Assembly (NCBI RefSeq): GCF_001591005.1
Contig: NZ_BCTY01000025.1
Span: forward strand, 1 to 52,787
Origin: Sphingomonas sanguinis NBRC 13937
GTDB taxonomy: Bacteria; Pseudomonadota; Alphaproteobacteria; Sphingomonadales; Sphingomonadaceae
Reading direction: 5' to 3'
DNA length: 52,787 nt
Part shown: positions 33,992 to 43,037 of the stretch, in pieces
Layout of the letters: each line of letters opens with the position of its first letter
How positions within the stretch are numbered: position 1 is the first letter of the stretch
Position numbers and translations under genes: made by a program
Notes under the pieces: generated by a model
What the model was told of the DNA's origin: nothing
What the model saw: the letters and a program-made list of their open reading frames with translations, nothing else
The model's database searches: none

Positions 33992-34069
33992 CTTCGTACG
34001 GTCAAGGGTTAGGGGAGCGGGTAGGGGGCTCGGCTCGACTGCCATGGCCCACACCGCCAGAAGGTTTCG

Positions 34070-35185
34070 ATGCTACGCCTGATCCACACAGCAGACTGGC
34101 AACTCGGCAAGCCATACGGCCGCTTCGACAGCGATGTGCGCGCTGCCCTCAGCGAAGCCCGATTCGATGCGATTGACGCGATCGGCAAGGCGGCAGCGGA
34201 GCATGAGGTCAGGCACGTACTGGTCGCCGGCGATGTGTTCGATACCGAAGGACCAGAAGACCGTGTGATCGTGCAGGCGGTATCGCGAATGCAGCGCTAT
34301 GCCTGTACCTGGTGGCTGCTGCCCGGCAACCACGACTTCGCCCGCAATAGCGGCTTGTGGGACCGTGTCCGCGCCAAGGGCGCCGCCAATGTCCGCGTCC
34401 TCGCCGAGCCGGTGCCATGCGAGTTGGAGCCCGGGCAGTGGCTGCTGCCGGCACCGCTAACCCACCGGCACAATCTCGACGATCCAACCGCGCTGTTCGA
34501 CACGATGGAGACGCCAGGCGCGCGCTCGCGCATCGGTCTCGCTCACGGCTCGATCCGCGACTTCTCGTCGCGCGGCGAGGCGCAGAACCAGATCGCACCT
34601 GATCGCGCGCAGCGCTCCAACCTCGACTATCTTGCGCTCGGCGACTGGCACGGGAGCCTCAGGGTCGATGCGCGCACCTGGTACTCAGGAACGCCAGAAA
34701 CCGACCGCTTCCAGCGGGATGAGCCGGGCTACGCTCTGCTCGTGACGCTTGAGGCAGGGGCGGAGCCGTCGGTATCGCCAATCCGTACTGGCAGGTTCCA
34801 GTGGCTGATGCGCTCGTGGACGGTGGCCGACGCGGAGGGCTTTGCCGCCGAGTGCGACCGGCTGCTTGCGCAGGTCGAACCATCGGCAACCCTCCTGCAG
34901 CTCTCGCTCTCGGGTATCGTCAGTTTGTCCGATCGTATCGCGATCCTTGCGCGTCTCGACAATGACCTGCGCCATCGCCTGCGCCATCTGGTGGTTACCG
35001 CCGACGATCTCGTCGGTCGGCCGAGCGAACAGGATTTGGCAGACCTGCGGGTCGAGGGAATGATAGGTACGGCCGCGGGCAAGCTGATGAGCATGATAGA
35101 GGCCGGTGGCAGCGACGGCGCCATTGCCAGGCGCGCGCTTGAGCGCCTGTTTGTGGAACATCAGCGTGGGCAGGACGCGGCATGA
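34070..35185 (+). CDS. SbcD/YhaO-like metallophosphoesterase (DNA repair exonuclease)
   Basis: A 371-residue calcineurin-like phosphoesterase of the Mre11/SbcD type. Metal-site motifs are HTADWQLG (D9), AGDVFDTE (D55), LPGNHDF (N87, H88), GLAHGSI and ALGDWHG. The first motif is DWQ where SbcD/Mre11 have DxH, as I recall for YhaO-like members. It overlaps the ATPase gene by 4 nt, so the two act together on DNA ends. Whether this is repair or phage defence cannot be told from the gene alone. Confidence 0.85.
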   Translation: MLRLIHTADWQLGKPYGRFDSDVRAALSEARFDAIDAIGKAAAEHEVRHVLVAGDVFDTEGPEDRVIVQAVSRMQRYACTWWLLPGNHDFARNSGLWDRVRAKGAANVRVLAEPVPCELEPGQWLLPAPLTHRHNLDDPTALFDTMETPGARSRIGLAHGSIRDFSSRGEAQNQIAPDRAQRSNLDYLALGDWHGSLRVDARTWYSGTPETDRFQRDEPGYALLVTLEAGAEPSVSPIRTGRFQWLMRSWTVADAEGFAAECDRLLAQVEPSATLLQLSLSGIVSLSDRIAILARLDNDLRHRLRHLVVTADDLVGRPSEQDLADLRVEGMIGTAAGKLMSMIEAGGSDGAIARRALERLFVEHQRGQDAA

Positions 35186-37815
35186 GCCTTCGAATCCGGC
35201 GCGTTGCGCTTTCAAACTTCCGCAAATACCGCGACCCCTTCGTGCTCGACGGGCTGACCAACGGGCTCAACGTCATCATCGAGCCCAACGAAACTGGTAA
35301 GTCGACGCTGCTGGAAGCGATGCGCGCCGCCTTCTTCATCCGGCACAACACCGCCAACCGGCTTGCGCGTAGCTATGCGCCTTACGGTGAGGCCGTCGCT
35401 CCGCAGATCGAGATCGGCTTCGAGGCGAAAGGTGAGGCGTGGGAAGTCAGCAAGCGCTTCCTGAAAAGTGCTTCGGTTGAGGTTCGGGGACCGAACGGGC
35501 GTGCGCAGGGCGAGGATGCCGAGGCGCAGCTGCAAGCACTGCTCGGTGCGCGTCGCGACACCAGCCAGGGCGGCGACGCGGCCGCCCACGGCGCACTCGG
35601 CCTGCTGTGGGTCGGGCAGGCACAGGCGCTTGAAGTGACGGCGCCGGGTGAGATCGTGCGCGACAGCGTTCGCGCTACGCTGGAAGCTGAGGTCGGCACG
35701 ATCATGGGCGGTGCCGCCTACCAGCGTGTTCGTCCCCGCATCGACAGCCAGTTCGCGGAATACTGGACCAACAGCGGTCGGCCGACCGGTCGCCAGACCG
35801 CGGCACGCGACGAGCATGAGGCAGCACAACGCGCCGCGAGCGAGGCGGCCACTCGGCTTGCCGCCTTGGAACAAGGCTTCTCCGATCTCGAGGCTGCGCG
35901 AGCGCGGCTAAAGGTGCTAGACCGCGATCTTGCCGATACCACCGATGCTGAGCAGCGTCGGACGCTGGTAGGCCAGCTCGATGTGGCGCGCTCTGCCGCT
36001 CAGCTGCTCGACACACGCCGCGCAGAGCACGGCCGCCTTGTCGAACGCGTCAGGGCCCTTGAGGATCTCGCATCGCGCCTCGCAACCGCCCGCAAAGCTG
36101 TCAGCGACACGGCTACGGCGCTCAGCAAGGCACGGGATAGTCGATCCGGCTTGGTCGGGGAGCTGGCGGCCGCACAGGAAAGAGCGAGGATAGCCCGTGA
36201 GCTGCTAACCCGTGCTCGTGACACTCGGCGGACCGCTCACGCGGCACTTGATGCTGCTCGGATTCGGGCTGCGGAGCGCGAGCGCCGGGGGGCAATCGGC
36301 GAGGCACGACGGCGTTATACCGAGTTGGTTGGGCTGGAGGCCGAATACGAAGCGACGCGACAGCTCGCGACTGCGACGATCCCTGCCACCGTCATCAAGG
36401 CCCTCGAAGAACGTGAACGTGCCGTGGACAAGGCGCGGGCGGCTATGGATGCCGGTGCGACGCGGATAGAGTTCGCCGGTGATGTCAGCGGTCTGACGAT
36501 CGACGGAGCTGCGGCGGAGCGTGGAGACCGCATGCTGTCTCGCGAGACGCGCATCAGACTGGGCGATGCCGAACTGATCATCCGTCCGCCGGTCGGGCTG
36601 CAAGGCGCCGAGACGGCACTCGCCAATGCGACCGATGATCTGAACTCAGCCTTGGCTGAGCACGGGGTGGAGAGTGTCGCTGCGGCTCGTGATCGTAACG
36701 AGGCGGCACGAGACGCGGTCGCCAACCTTCGCACGCTTGAAGCGCGGATCGCCGGGATCACGCCTGCCGTGACGCTGCTCGACGTCGAGGCGGGTGCTTC
36801 GGCCCTGAAACTTTTCATCGCCGGATTGCGGGAAGGCGCGGAAGGGGAGGGGAGTGGCGAAGAACCAGACGTCGAGGCGCTGACGATCGCGTCACGTGAG
36901 GCGGATATAGCGCTGGCAAAGGCTGAAGGTGTCGATGCGGTGGCATCCGAGCAGTTGCGCGAGGTGGAGGCGCGCAATGCTCCATTGATGGTTCAGGAAG
37001 CTGGCGCCGAGCGGGATGCGCTGAATGTCGCGGCCCAGCTTGCCACCCTGGAAGCCAAGTCCGAGGTGGCCTCGCTTGACGACGCTTTGCGCGATGCGCG
37101 CCAGCAGGAGGCGGCAGCGCTCGTCAACCTGCAGGATGCCGAACGCGCGGCGACTGCGCATGACGTTGTGACGATCGAACGGCAGATCGGACTGCTGGAC
37201 AAGCGGGTCGAGGTGGCCCGGGCCCAGCGTACCGACCTGGAAAAGGTGATTGCCGGGCTCGAGGCGCGGATCGAGGCGGAAGGCGGCAAGGGGCTGGCCG
37301 ACCGCGCCGCAGTTGCGCGTGAGGAGGCTGATGCCGCAGCTGCCAATCTGGCACGTGTGACGCAGGAAGCCGAAACGCTGAAGTTGCTTCGCGACACTTT
37401 GGAGAGCGCACGCGCCGAGACGTCACGGACGTTCGTCGGGCCTGTGGCGCGGCGTGCGCGCCGGCACATCGAACGGCTGCTGCCGGGCGCGGACCCCGGC
37501 TTTGGCGACGACCTTGGCCTGGCGTCGATTGCGCGGGGCGGATTAGCCGAGGGTTGCGGCGATCTCTCCAGGGGCACGCAGGAACAGCTGGCAGTCCTCA
37601 CGCGGCTTGCCTTTGCCGACATGCTCCTCGAGCAGGGCATGCCGGTCTCGCTGATCCTGGACGACCCGCTGGTCTATTCGGACGATACCCGCCTCGATCT
37701 TATGACCGAGATTCTGACGGAGGCAGCAACGCGAATGCAGGTCATCCTGCTTACCTGTCGTGATCGCGCCTTTCGCCATCTTGGTAACCGGATTAGCCTG
37801 GCGGGAGGTCGGTAA
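35182..37815 (+). CDS. SbcC/YhaN-like SMC-type ATPase
   Basis: An 877-residue ATPase with split ABC head: Walker A IIEPNETGKSTLLEAM (K40) at the N-terminus; signature LSRGTQEQ and Walker B VSLILDDPLVYSD near the C-terminus. Long Ala/Arg/Glu coiled coils fill the middle (about 205-420 and 490-760), interrupted by a small non-coil insert (FAGDVSGLTIDGAA). No CxxC zinc hook is present; only two Cys occur, both near the C-terminus. Partner of the SbcD-like nuclease. Confidence 0.85.
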   Translation: MSLRIRRVALSNFRKYRDPFVLDGLTNGLNVIIEPNETGKSTLLEAMRAAFFIRHNTANRLARSYAPYGEAVAPQIEIGFEAKGEAWEVSKRFLKSASVEVRGPNGRAQGEDAEAQLQALLGARRDTSQGGDAAAHGALGLLWVGQAQALEVTAPGEIVRDSVRATLEAEVGTIMGGAAYQRVRPRIDSQFAEYWTNSGRPTGRQTAARDEHEAAQRAASEAATRLAALEQGFSDLEAARARLKVLDRDLADTTDAEQRRTLVGQLDVARSAAQLLDTRRAEHGRLVERVRALEDLASRLATARKAVSDTATALSKARDSRSGLVGELAAAQERARIARELLTRARDTRRTAHAALDAARIRAAERERRGAIGEARRRYTELVGLEAEYEATRQLATATIPATVIKALEERERAVDKARAAMDAGATRIEFAGDVSGLTIDGAAAERGDRMLSRETRIRLGDAELIIRPPVGLQGAETALANATDDLNSALAEHGVESVAAARDRNEAARDAVANLRTLEARIAGITPAVTLLDVEAGASALKLFIAGLREGAEGEGSGEEPDVEALTIASREADIALAKAEGVDAVASEQLREVEARNAPLMVQEAGAERDALNVAAQLATLEAKSEVASLDDALRDARQQEAAALVNLQDAERAATAHDVVTIERQIGLLDKRVEVARAQRTDLEKVIAGLEARIEAEGGKGLADRAAVAREEADAAAANLARVTQEAETLKLLRDTLESARAETSRTFVGPVARRARRHIERLLPGADPGFGDDLGLASIARGGLAEGCGDLSRGTQEQLAVLTRLAFADMLLEQGMPVSLILDDPLVYSDDTRLDLMTEILTEAATRMQVILLTCRDRAFRHLGNRISLAGGR

Positions 37816-38147
37816 CGGAACCTAGAAATTCTGGTGGTTAGCGGACCGGCCGCTTTTGGGTAAAGCAAGGCGCATAGCTGACGTTGGCTACCGCGGCCCC
37901 CGTTCCGATTGGGATCCCATGCGAGACGGGATCCCGAAACCTTGGGGTGTCATCTCGCCCTCAACCGGACCGGCCACCAGCGGCGCATTTTTCAACAGCC
38001 CCGGTCGATTTTCTGGCGGTCTGGCTTTCCGTTTCGCCACGCTCGACAAGCAGTTCGGGAAACGGCACCCGCCTTGCCGTATGTCGTGCAACTCGCGCAT
38101 TGGTAGTGCTGGCCGCCCTTCCCAATCGGGATAGGACAAACTGAAAG
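37816..38147. other. 332-bp gap with twin GGGATCCC and an IS-end-like string
   Basis: No convincing gene. Two GGGATCCC palindromes (37911-37918, 37928-37935) are 9 bp apart. The string TTTTTCAACAGCCCC (about 37988-38002) resembles terminal sequences of some transposons, but no transposase is present. Confidence 0.35.
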
Positions 38148-38939
38148 TCAGGCGATCGTATCCACCACACCGCCGTCAACGCGTAGCGCCGCACCGGTGG
38201 TCGCGGACGCTTGTGGAGAGGCGATGTACACGCACAGGTTGGCGACTTCCTCGACCGTGGCAGCGCGCTGGATGATCGAGGACGATCGGTGTGCCTTGAC
38301 GAAATCGGCGCCGGCCTCTTCCAACGATTTGCCCGAGGCGACCGCATCCGCCAGCATCTCGGATACGCCCTCCGAGAGCGTCGGACCGGGAAGGATAGCA
38401 TTCACCGTTACACCCGTACCCGCCATGCGCTTGGCGAGGCCACGCGACAGGGCGAGGTCGGCGGTCTTGGTCACGCCGTAGTGGATCATGTCCGCCGGGA
38501 TGTTCAGGCCCGACTCCGAGGACAGGAACAGCACGCGACCCCAGCCCTTGTCGCGCATCCGCGGCAGATAGGCCCGGGACAGGCGTACGCCCGACAGCAC
38601 ATTGACCTTGAAGAAGCGTTCCCATTCCGCGTCAGGCGTCTCGAAAAAGTCCTGCGGGCCGAAGATGCCGGCATTGTTGACCAGGATGTCGACCGCCGGA
38701 AGCGCGGATACGATGGCATCGCATCCGGCTTCCGTTCCAACGTCTCCGGCTACACCGCGCACATCGGCATCCCCGACCTCACGCTTCAGCCTGGCCACCG
38801 CCTCCTGGGTGCGGCTCTCGTCGCGCCCGTTCAGGACGACGATCGCCCCGGCTGCCGCCAGCCCCTTCGCGATTGCGAAGCCGATACCGGCGGTCGAACC
38901 GGTCACGAGCGCTGTTTTGCCGGAAAGGTCGATGTTCAT
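38148..38939 (-). CDS. SDR-family oxidoreductase
   Basis: A 263-residue classical short-chain dehydrogenase: NAD(P) loop TGSTAGIG near residue 14, NNAG near 88, and catalytic S, Y and K in SSESGLNIPADMIHYGVTK. The substrate is unknown. It is the last gene of a minus-strand run with the QorB-like and dioxygenase genes (gaps of 48 and 36 nt), divergent from a LysR regulator. Confidence 0.9.
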   Translation of the reverse strand: MNIDLSGKTALVTGSTAGIGFAIAKGLAAAGAIVVLNGRDESRTQEAVARLKREVGDADVRGVAGDVGTEAGCDAIVSALPAVDILVNNAGIFGPQDFFETPDAEWERFFKVNVLSGVRLSRAYLPRMRDKGWGRVLFLSSESGLNIPADMIHYGVTKTADLALSRGLAKRMAGTGVTVNAILPGPTLSEGVSEMLADAVASGKSLEEAGADFVKAHRSSSIIQRAATVEEVANLCVYIASPQASATTGAALRVDGGVVDTIA

Positions 38940-38987
38940 GCGCTATCTCCAGGGATGGCTTTTTAACCGTCGGAGGATTGCGTAACG

Positions 38988-39842
38988 TCAGCCCTGCGCG
39001 GCGAGTTGCGCCCGCACGGCGTCGGCCAGCGGCGTCGTCGGACGTCCGATCAGCTTCGAGAGCTGATGGCCGTCATCGAACAGCGCGCCGTTCGAGGCAT
39101 CGACGTCCCACGCCGCGAGCCCTTCGGCGAAGCCCTCGGGCAGGCCGACCTGCTTCAGGATCGCAGCGTAGTCGGCCTGCGGCAGGTCGCGGTACGGGAT
39201 GTCGCGACCCGTCTGGCGCGAGATCTCGGCGGCAAGGTCGGCAAGCGTCACCGCGTCGTCACCAGCCAGCTCATAGGTCTTGCCCTCATGGCCCTCGCTG
39301 GTCAGCACGACGGCTGCGGCCTCGGCATAATCGGCACGGGTCGCGAGCGACAGGCGTCCCTCGCCAGCGCTGCCGACGAACGCGCCATTCTCCAGAGCCG
39401 CCGGGATCGAGCCCGTGTAGTTCTCGGTGTACCAGCCATTACGCAGGAGGGTCGTCGGGATGCCGGAGGATGCCAGCATCGCTTCGGTCGCACGGTGCTC
39501 CTCGCCTAGGCTGATCGGCGAGCGGTCGGTGTGGAGCAGGCTGGTGTAGACGATACGCTTGATGCCCGCCTGCTTGGCGGCCTCAATGACGTTGCGGTGC
39601 TGCGGCTCGCGCTGCCCGACTTCGCTCGACGAGATCAGGAGCAGCGTGTCGACCCCGGCCAGTGCCGGAGCAAGCGTCTCGGGCTGCGCGTAATCGAACG
39701 CGCGTGCCTCGACGCCCAGATCGCTGGCCTTCTCGGGCGAGCGCACCAGCGCCACGATCGGCTCGCCGGTCGACTTGCGCTTCAGGCTTTCGATGACGAG
39801 GCGGCCAAGCTGGCCGGTCGCGCCGGTGACGGCGATGGTCAT
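38988..39842 (-). CDS. qorB: QorB-like NAD(P)H quinone oxidoreductase (NmrA-type SDR)
   Basis: A 284-residue atypical SDR. The glycine loop TGATGQLG (residues 6-13), then IVYTSLLHTDRSP and LRNGWYTENYTGS, are typical of QorB/YtfG. QorB reduces quinones with NADPH. It lies between the SDR and dioxygenase genes, consistent with a unit handling quinones or aromatic oxidation products. Confidence 0.85.
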   Translation of the reverse strand: MTIAVTGATGQLGRLVIESLKRKSTGEPIVALVRSPEKASDLGVEARAFDYAQPETLAPALAGVDTLLLISSSEVGQREPQHRNVIEAAKQAGIKRIVYTSLLHTDRSPISLGEEHRATEAMLASSGIPTTLLRNGWYTENYTGSIPAALENGAFVGSAGEGRLSLATRADYAEAAAVVLTSEGHEGKTYELAGDDAVTLADLAAEISRQTGRDIPYRDLPQADYAAILKQVGLPEGFAEGLAAWDVDASNGALFDDGHQLSKLIGRPTTPLADAVRAQLAAQG

Positions 39843-39878
39843 GACAATTCTCCTTCGATGACGCGTTGAGAGTTGAGA

Positions 39879-40673
39879 TCAGTTGAAACGGAAGCCGGAG
39901 ATGGCGGTCGACAGCACTTCCTCGGCATAGACCCGGGCGCCTTCGCCTTCGGCCGCGCCGGCCGCGACCATCAGGGGCAGCAGATGCTCCTCCTTGGCCG
40001 GGGGATGGGCGAACCGCGCCGAGGGCGCATCGGCCCATTGCGTAAGACGCTCGGCCCGCTGTGGGCCGTCCAGCTCCATGCTTTCGGCCAGCCACTGGTC
40101 GAACGCCTGCGAGCCGGGCGTCGAGCGCGGATCGCCATAGGCGCGCATGTTATGGAAGCTCATGCCCGAACCTAGGATCAGCACACCTTCCTCACGCAGC
40201 GGCGCAAGGGCGCGGCCCGCAGCGACATGGAGGGCCGGGTCCAGCCCGCGCTCGACGGACATCTCGATCAGCGGAATGTCCGCATCCGGAAAGGCGACCT
40301 TGAGGGGCACGAACACGCCGTGATCCAGGCCCCGCTTCGGGTCGACAGACGAGGGGATGCCCGCATCCTTGAGCAGAGCCGCGGCACGGGCGGCGAGCGC
40401 TGGTGCGCCCGGCACGTCGTAGCGCAGCTGATAGGTATGGGGCGGGAAGTTGTAATAGTCGTAGATCAGCTCGGGCCGTTCGGCGCCGGTGAAGGCGAAG
40501 CCGTCCGTCTCCCAGTGTCCCGAGACGACGAGGATGGCCTTGGGCTTCTCGGCAAGCGAGTTCGGCAGGCTGCGCAGGAACGCTTCCATACCGCTCCACA
40601 CGCCGCGCGGATCGTCCATGAAGAAGCAGGGGCCGCCGCCATGCGGGATGAAGTAGGTAGGCTGGACGCTCAT
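39879..40673 (-). CDS. LigB/DODA-type ring-cleaving dioxygenase
   Basis: A 264-residue class III extradiol dioxygenase-like protein (YgiD/DODA type). Metal-ligand histidines fit in FIPHGGGPCFF, VSGHWE and LDHGVFVPL, with GSGMSFHN later. YgiD-type enzymes open catechol rings such as DOPA. The frame is open to GTG 41000, but ATG 40673 has GGAG 9 nt upstream and begins the conserved region. It is divergent from the LysR gene at 40810, the probable regulator. Confidence 0.85.
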   Translation of the reverse strand: MSVQPTYFIPHGGGPCFFMDDPRGVWSGMEAFLRSLPNSLAEKPKAILVVSGHWETDGFAFTGAERPELIYDYYNFPPHTYQLRYDVPGAPALAARAAALLKDAGIPSSVDPKRGLDHGVFVPLKVAFPDADIPLIEMSVERGLDPALHVAAGRALAPLREEGVLILGSGMSFHNMRAYGDPRSTPGSQAFDQWLAESMELDGPQRAERLTQWADAPSARFAHPPAKEEHLLPLMVAAGAAEGEGARVYAEEVLSTAISGFRFN

Positions 40674-40809
40674 GGTCATACACTCCGGTGCAGGCGCCAC
40701 GGAAGCCGCCTGGATCATTGTTCGATCTGTTGACCGGAATATGTGCCCGATATCGCGCAATGATAATCGTTCGCGTAGAAGGATCAGCTTCAACCACGGG
40801 TAGGAAATC

Positions 40810-41718
40810 ATGGCTGATCGATTGACGGGTATGGACGTGTTCGTCCGGGCGATCAGGCTCGGTGGCATCTCTGCTGCCGCACGCGATCTGCACATGTCGC
40901 CGGCGATGGCGGCCAAGCACCTAGACGCCCTCGAAGCGCGGCTCGGCACCACGCTGATCCAGCGCTCGACGCGTCGGCTGTCGCTGACCGAGGCAGGCAC
41001 CGACTATTTCGAAAAGGCCGAACGTATCCTGATGGAGATCGGAGAAGCCGAGGCGGAGGCATCGTCGCGGTCGATCACCGCGCAGGGACTGCTGCGCGTC
41101 AGTGCGCCCGCCACCTTCGGCGTTCTGCACCTTGCCTCACTCATCCCTGCTTTCTCCGCACGTCATCCCGAAGTGACGATCGAACTGGGCTTCAACGATC
41201 GTTACGTCGACCTGCTGGAAGAACGTTGGGATGTCGCCGTACGGATCGGGCGCCTCGCCAACAGTGCGCTTGTTGCCCGCAAGCTCGTGGCGATGCGCGT
41301 CGTGTTGTGTGCCGCACCCTCTTATTTGGCGAGGCGGGGAACGCCAACCCGCCTGGCCGATCTCGGCGATCACGATTGCCTGGGCCACACCAACGCGTCG
41401 CTTGCAGGAACGACATCGTGGGCGTTCGGCAAAGACGGGACGATCAAGGTGCCGATCTCAGGATCGATGTGTTCCGACAATGGCGAGGCCTTGGTTCGCG
41501 CTGCCATCGCGGGCCAAGGGCTGGTCTATGGGCCACGCTTTATTGCGGCAGAGGCGCTTCGCGCCGGCCAATTGAGCGAGCTTGAGCTGGACGAGCCGCC
41601 TATGATGCTGGGAGCGGCATATGCCATCACACACCCGACGCGGCGCCCCGCCGCCAAGACGCGGGCGTGGATTGACTTCTTAGCCGAAGCACTCCCCGCT
41701 CTTGGCACCGATTGGTGA
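40810..41718 (+). CDS. LysR-family regulator
   Basis: A 302-residue LysR protein: helix-turn-helix GGISAAARDLHMSPAMAAKHLDALEARLG (written here as positions 17-45 in outline), then a substrate-binding domain with the LLEERWDVAVRIG block of the AaeR/DmlR-like subgroup. It is divergent from the dioxygenase gene, with a 136-bp gap that includes the start regions of both. It probably controls that minus-strand unit in response to an aromatic or quinone ligand. Confidence 0.9.
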   Translation: MADRLTGMDVFVRAIRLGGISAAARDLHMSPAMAAKHLDALEARLGTTLIQRSTRRLSLTEAGTDYFEKAERILMEIGEAEAEASSRSITAQGLLRVSAPATFGVLHLASLIPAFSARHPEVTIELGFNDRYVDLLEERWDVAVRIGRLANSALVARKLVAMRVVLCAAPSYLARRGTPTRLADLGDHDCLGHTNASLAGTTSWAFGKDGTIKVPISGSMCSDNGEALVRAAIAGQGLVYGPRFIAAEALRAGQLSELELDEPPMMLGAAYAITHPTRRPAAKTRAWIDFLAEALPALGTDW

Positions 41719-41936
41719 GAGGCCGAGCTAGCAGACGTCCCGAGTTTTCACCCGAGGACCGCGTCTGCTATCTCAAAACATCACGGTCTTTTATGATTGT
41801 AGATATCAGTGACCCAGCGAAAGCGACGCCCACAACCGCACATGGCTGGCATCGATAACGCCGAGGCTTGGTCCTTTTCAGTTGGTGCGGCGGGGGCCGC
41901 GGGCACGGCGGACGTTGCGGGTGAGCGTGAACCGCA

Positions 41937-42953
41937 TCACTGCCAACCCTCGATGACGATCTTGCCGCGTGCGGTAGTGCTCTCAAGCGCCTGGTGCGCA
42001 CGCTTGAGGTTCGCGGCGTTGATGGGGGAGAACCGTTCGGTGAGGGTGGTGCGCACGTCGCCGGCGTCCACGAGGCTGGCGATGGTCGACAGGATCTGAC
42101 CCTGCGTTTCCATATCAGCGGTCTCGAACATGGACCGGGTGAACATGAACTCCCAGTGGGTCGACACCGACTTGCGTTTGAATGGTACGACATCGAGCGT
42201 CTTGGGGTCGTCGATGAGCGCAAAACGTCCCTGCGGGGCGATCATCTCGGCGATCTGCTCGATATGCTCGTCGGTGTGCGTGGTCGAGAAGACGAAAGCC
42301 GGCGCGCCAATGCCCAAATTCGCCACTTGCCGAGCCAGCGGCTGGCGATGATCGATGACATGGTGCGCACCGAGCTCGGCCACCCAGGCCTGCGTTTCAG
42401 GGCGCGAGGCTGTCGCAATGACGATCAGCTCGGGTACCTGGCGAGCAAGCTGGATTGCCATCGAGCCTACCCCGCCGGCACCCCCGACAATCAACAGCGC
42501 ATGTGCTGCACCGGCTACAGGAGTACGCACGGACAATCGCTCGAAGAGGGCCTCCCACGCAGTGATCGCCGTCAGCGGCAACGCCGCTGCCTCTGCCCAA
42601 TCGAGGCTAGCCGGCTTCTTCCCGACAATGCGCTCGTCGACCAAGTGCAACTCGGCGTTGGTCCCATCGCGGCCGATGCTACCCGCGTAGAACACCTCGT
42701 CGCCCGGTTCGAAGCCGCGCACTTCAGGGCCAACCGCGCGAACGACACCGGCGGCATCCCAACCCAGGACGCGCCAATCACCGTGGATCGAACCCGAGCC
42801 AGCGCGCACCTTCGTGTCAACCGGGTTTACCGAGACAGCCTTGACCTCGACGAGGAGATCACGGCCGGTAGCGTTGGGATCGGGAAGTTCGATATCGACG
42901 AGAGCTTCTGTGCGATCGATCGTTCCGGGCTGCTGGTAGCCGATTGCGCGCAT
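41937..42953 (-). CDS. Zinc-type alcohol dehydrogenase-like MDR oxidoreductase
   Basis: A 338-residue medium-chain reductase of the quinone oxidoreductase/ZADH group: VSVNPVDTKVRAG, GWDAAGVV, GDEVFYAG, then nucleotide loop IVGGAGGVGSMAIQLAR. The catalytic and structural zinc Cys sets are missing, as is normal for quinone-reductase-like members. Likely NADPH-dependent reduction of quinones or enones. Upstream on the same strand, 84 bp away, is a LysR gene. Confidence 0.88.
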   Translation of the reverse strand: MRAIGYQQPGTIDRTEALVDIELPDPNATGRDLLVEVKAVSVNPVDTKVRAGSGSIHGDWRVLGWDAAGVVRAVGPEVRGFEPGDEVFYAGSIGRDGTNAELHLVDERIVGKKPASLDWAEAAALPLTAITAWEALFERLSVRTPVAGAAHALLIVGGAGGVGSMAIQLARQVPELIVIATASRPETQAWVAELGAHHVIDHRQPLARQVANLGIGAPAFVFSTTHTDEHIEQIAEMIAPQGRFALIDDPKTLDVVPFKRKSVSTHWEFMFTRSMFETADMETQGQILSTIASLVDAGDVRTTLTERFSPINAANLKRAHQALESTTARGKIVIEGWQ

Positions 42954-43037
42954 GATAAATCCTATCGTCAGAGGCTATATAGCGAATTTTGTTACCTACG
43001 GGATACGCACAAGCGACGTCGCGGTTCGACATCGTCC

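Noticed and set aside
36315..36977. A 220-residue minus-strand frame, Ser/Ala-rich
   Set aside because: It is antisense to the coiled coil of the SbcC-like gene; such frames are common in high-GC coiled-coil genes.
41768..42223. A minus-strand frame beyond the MDR gene
   Set aside because: It overlaps the MDR enzyme in another frame and has no protein-like features.
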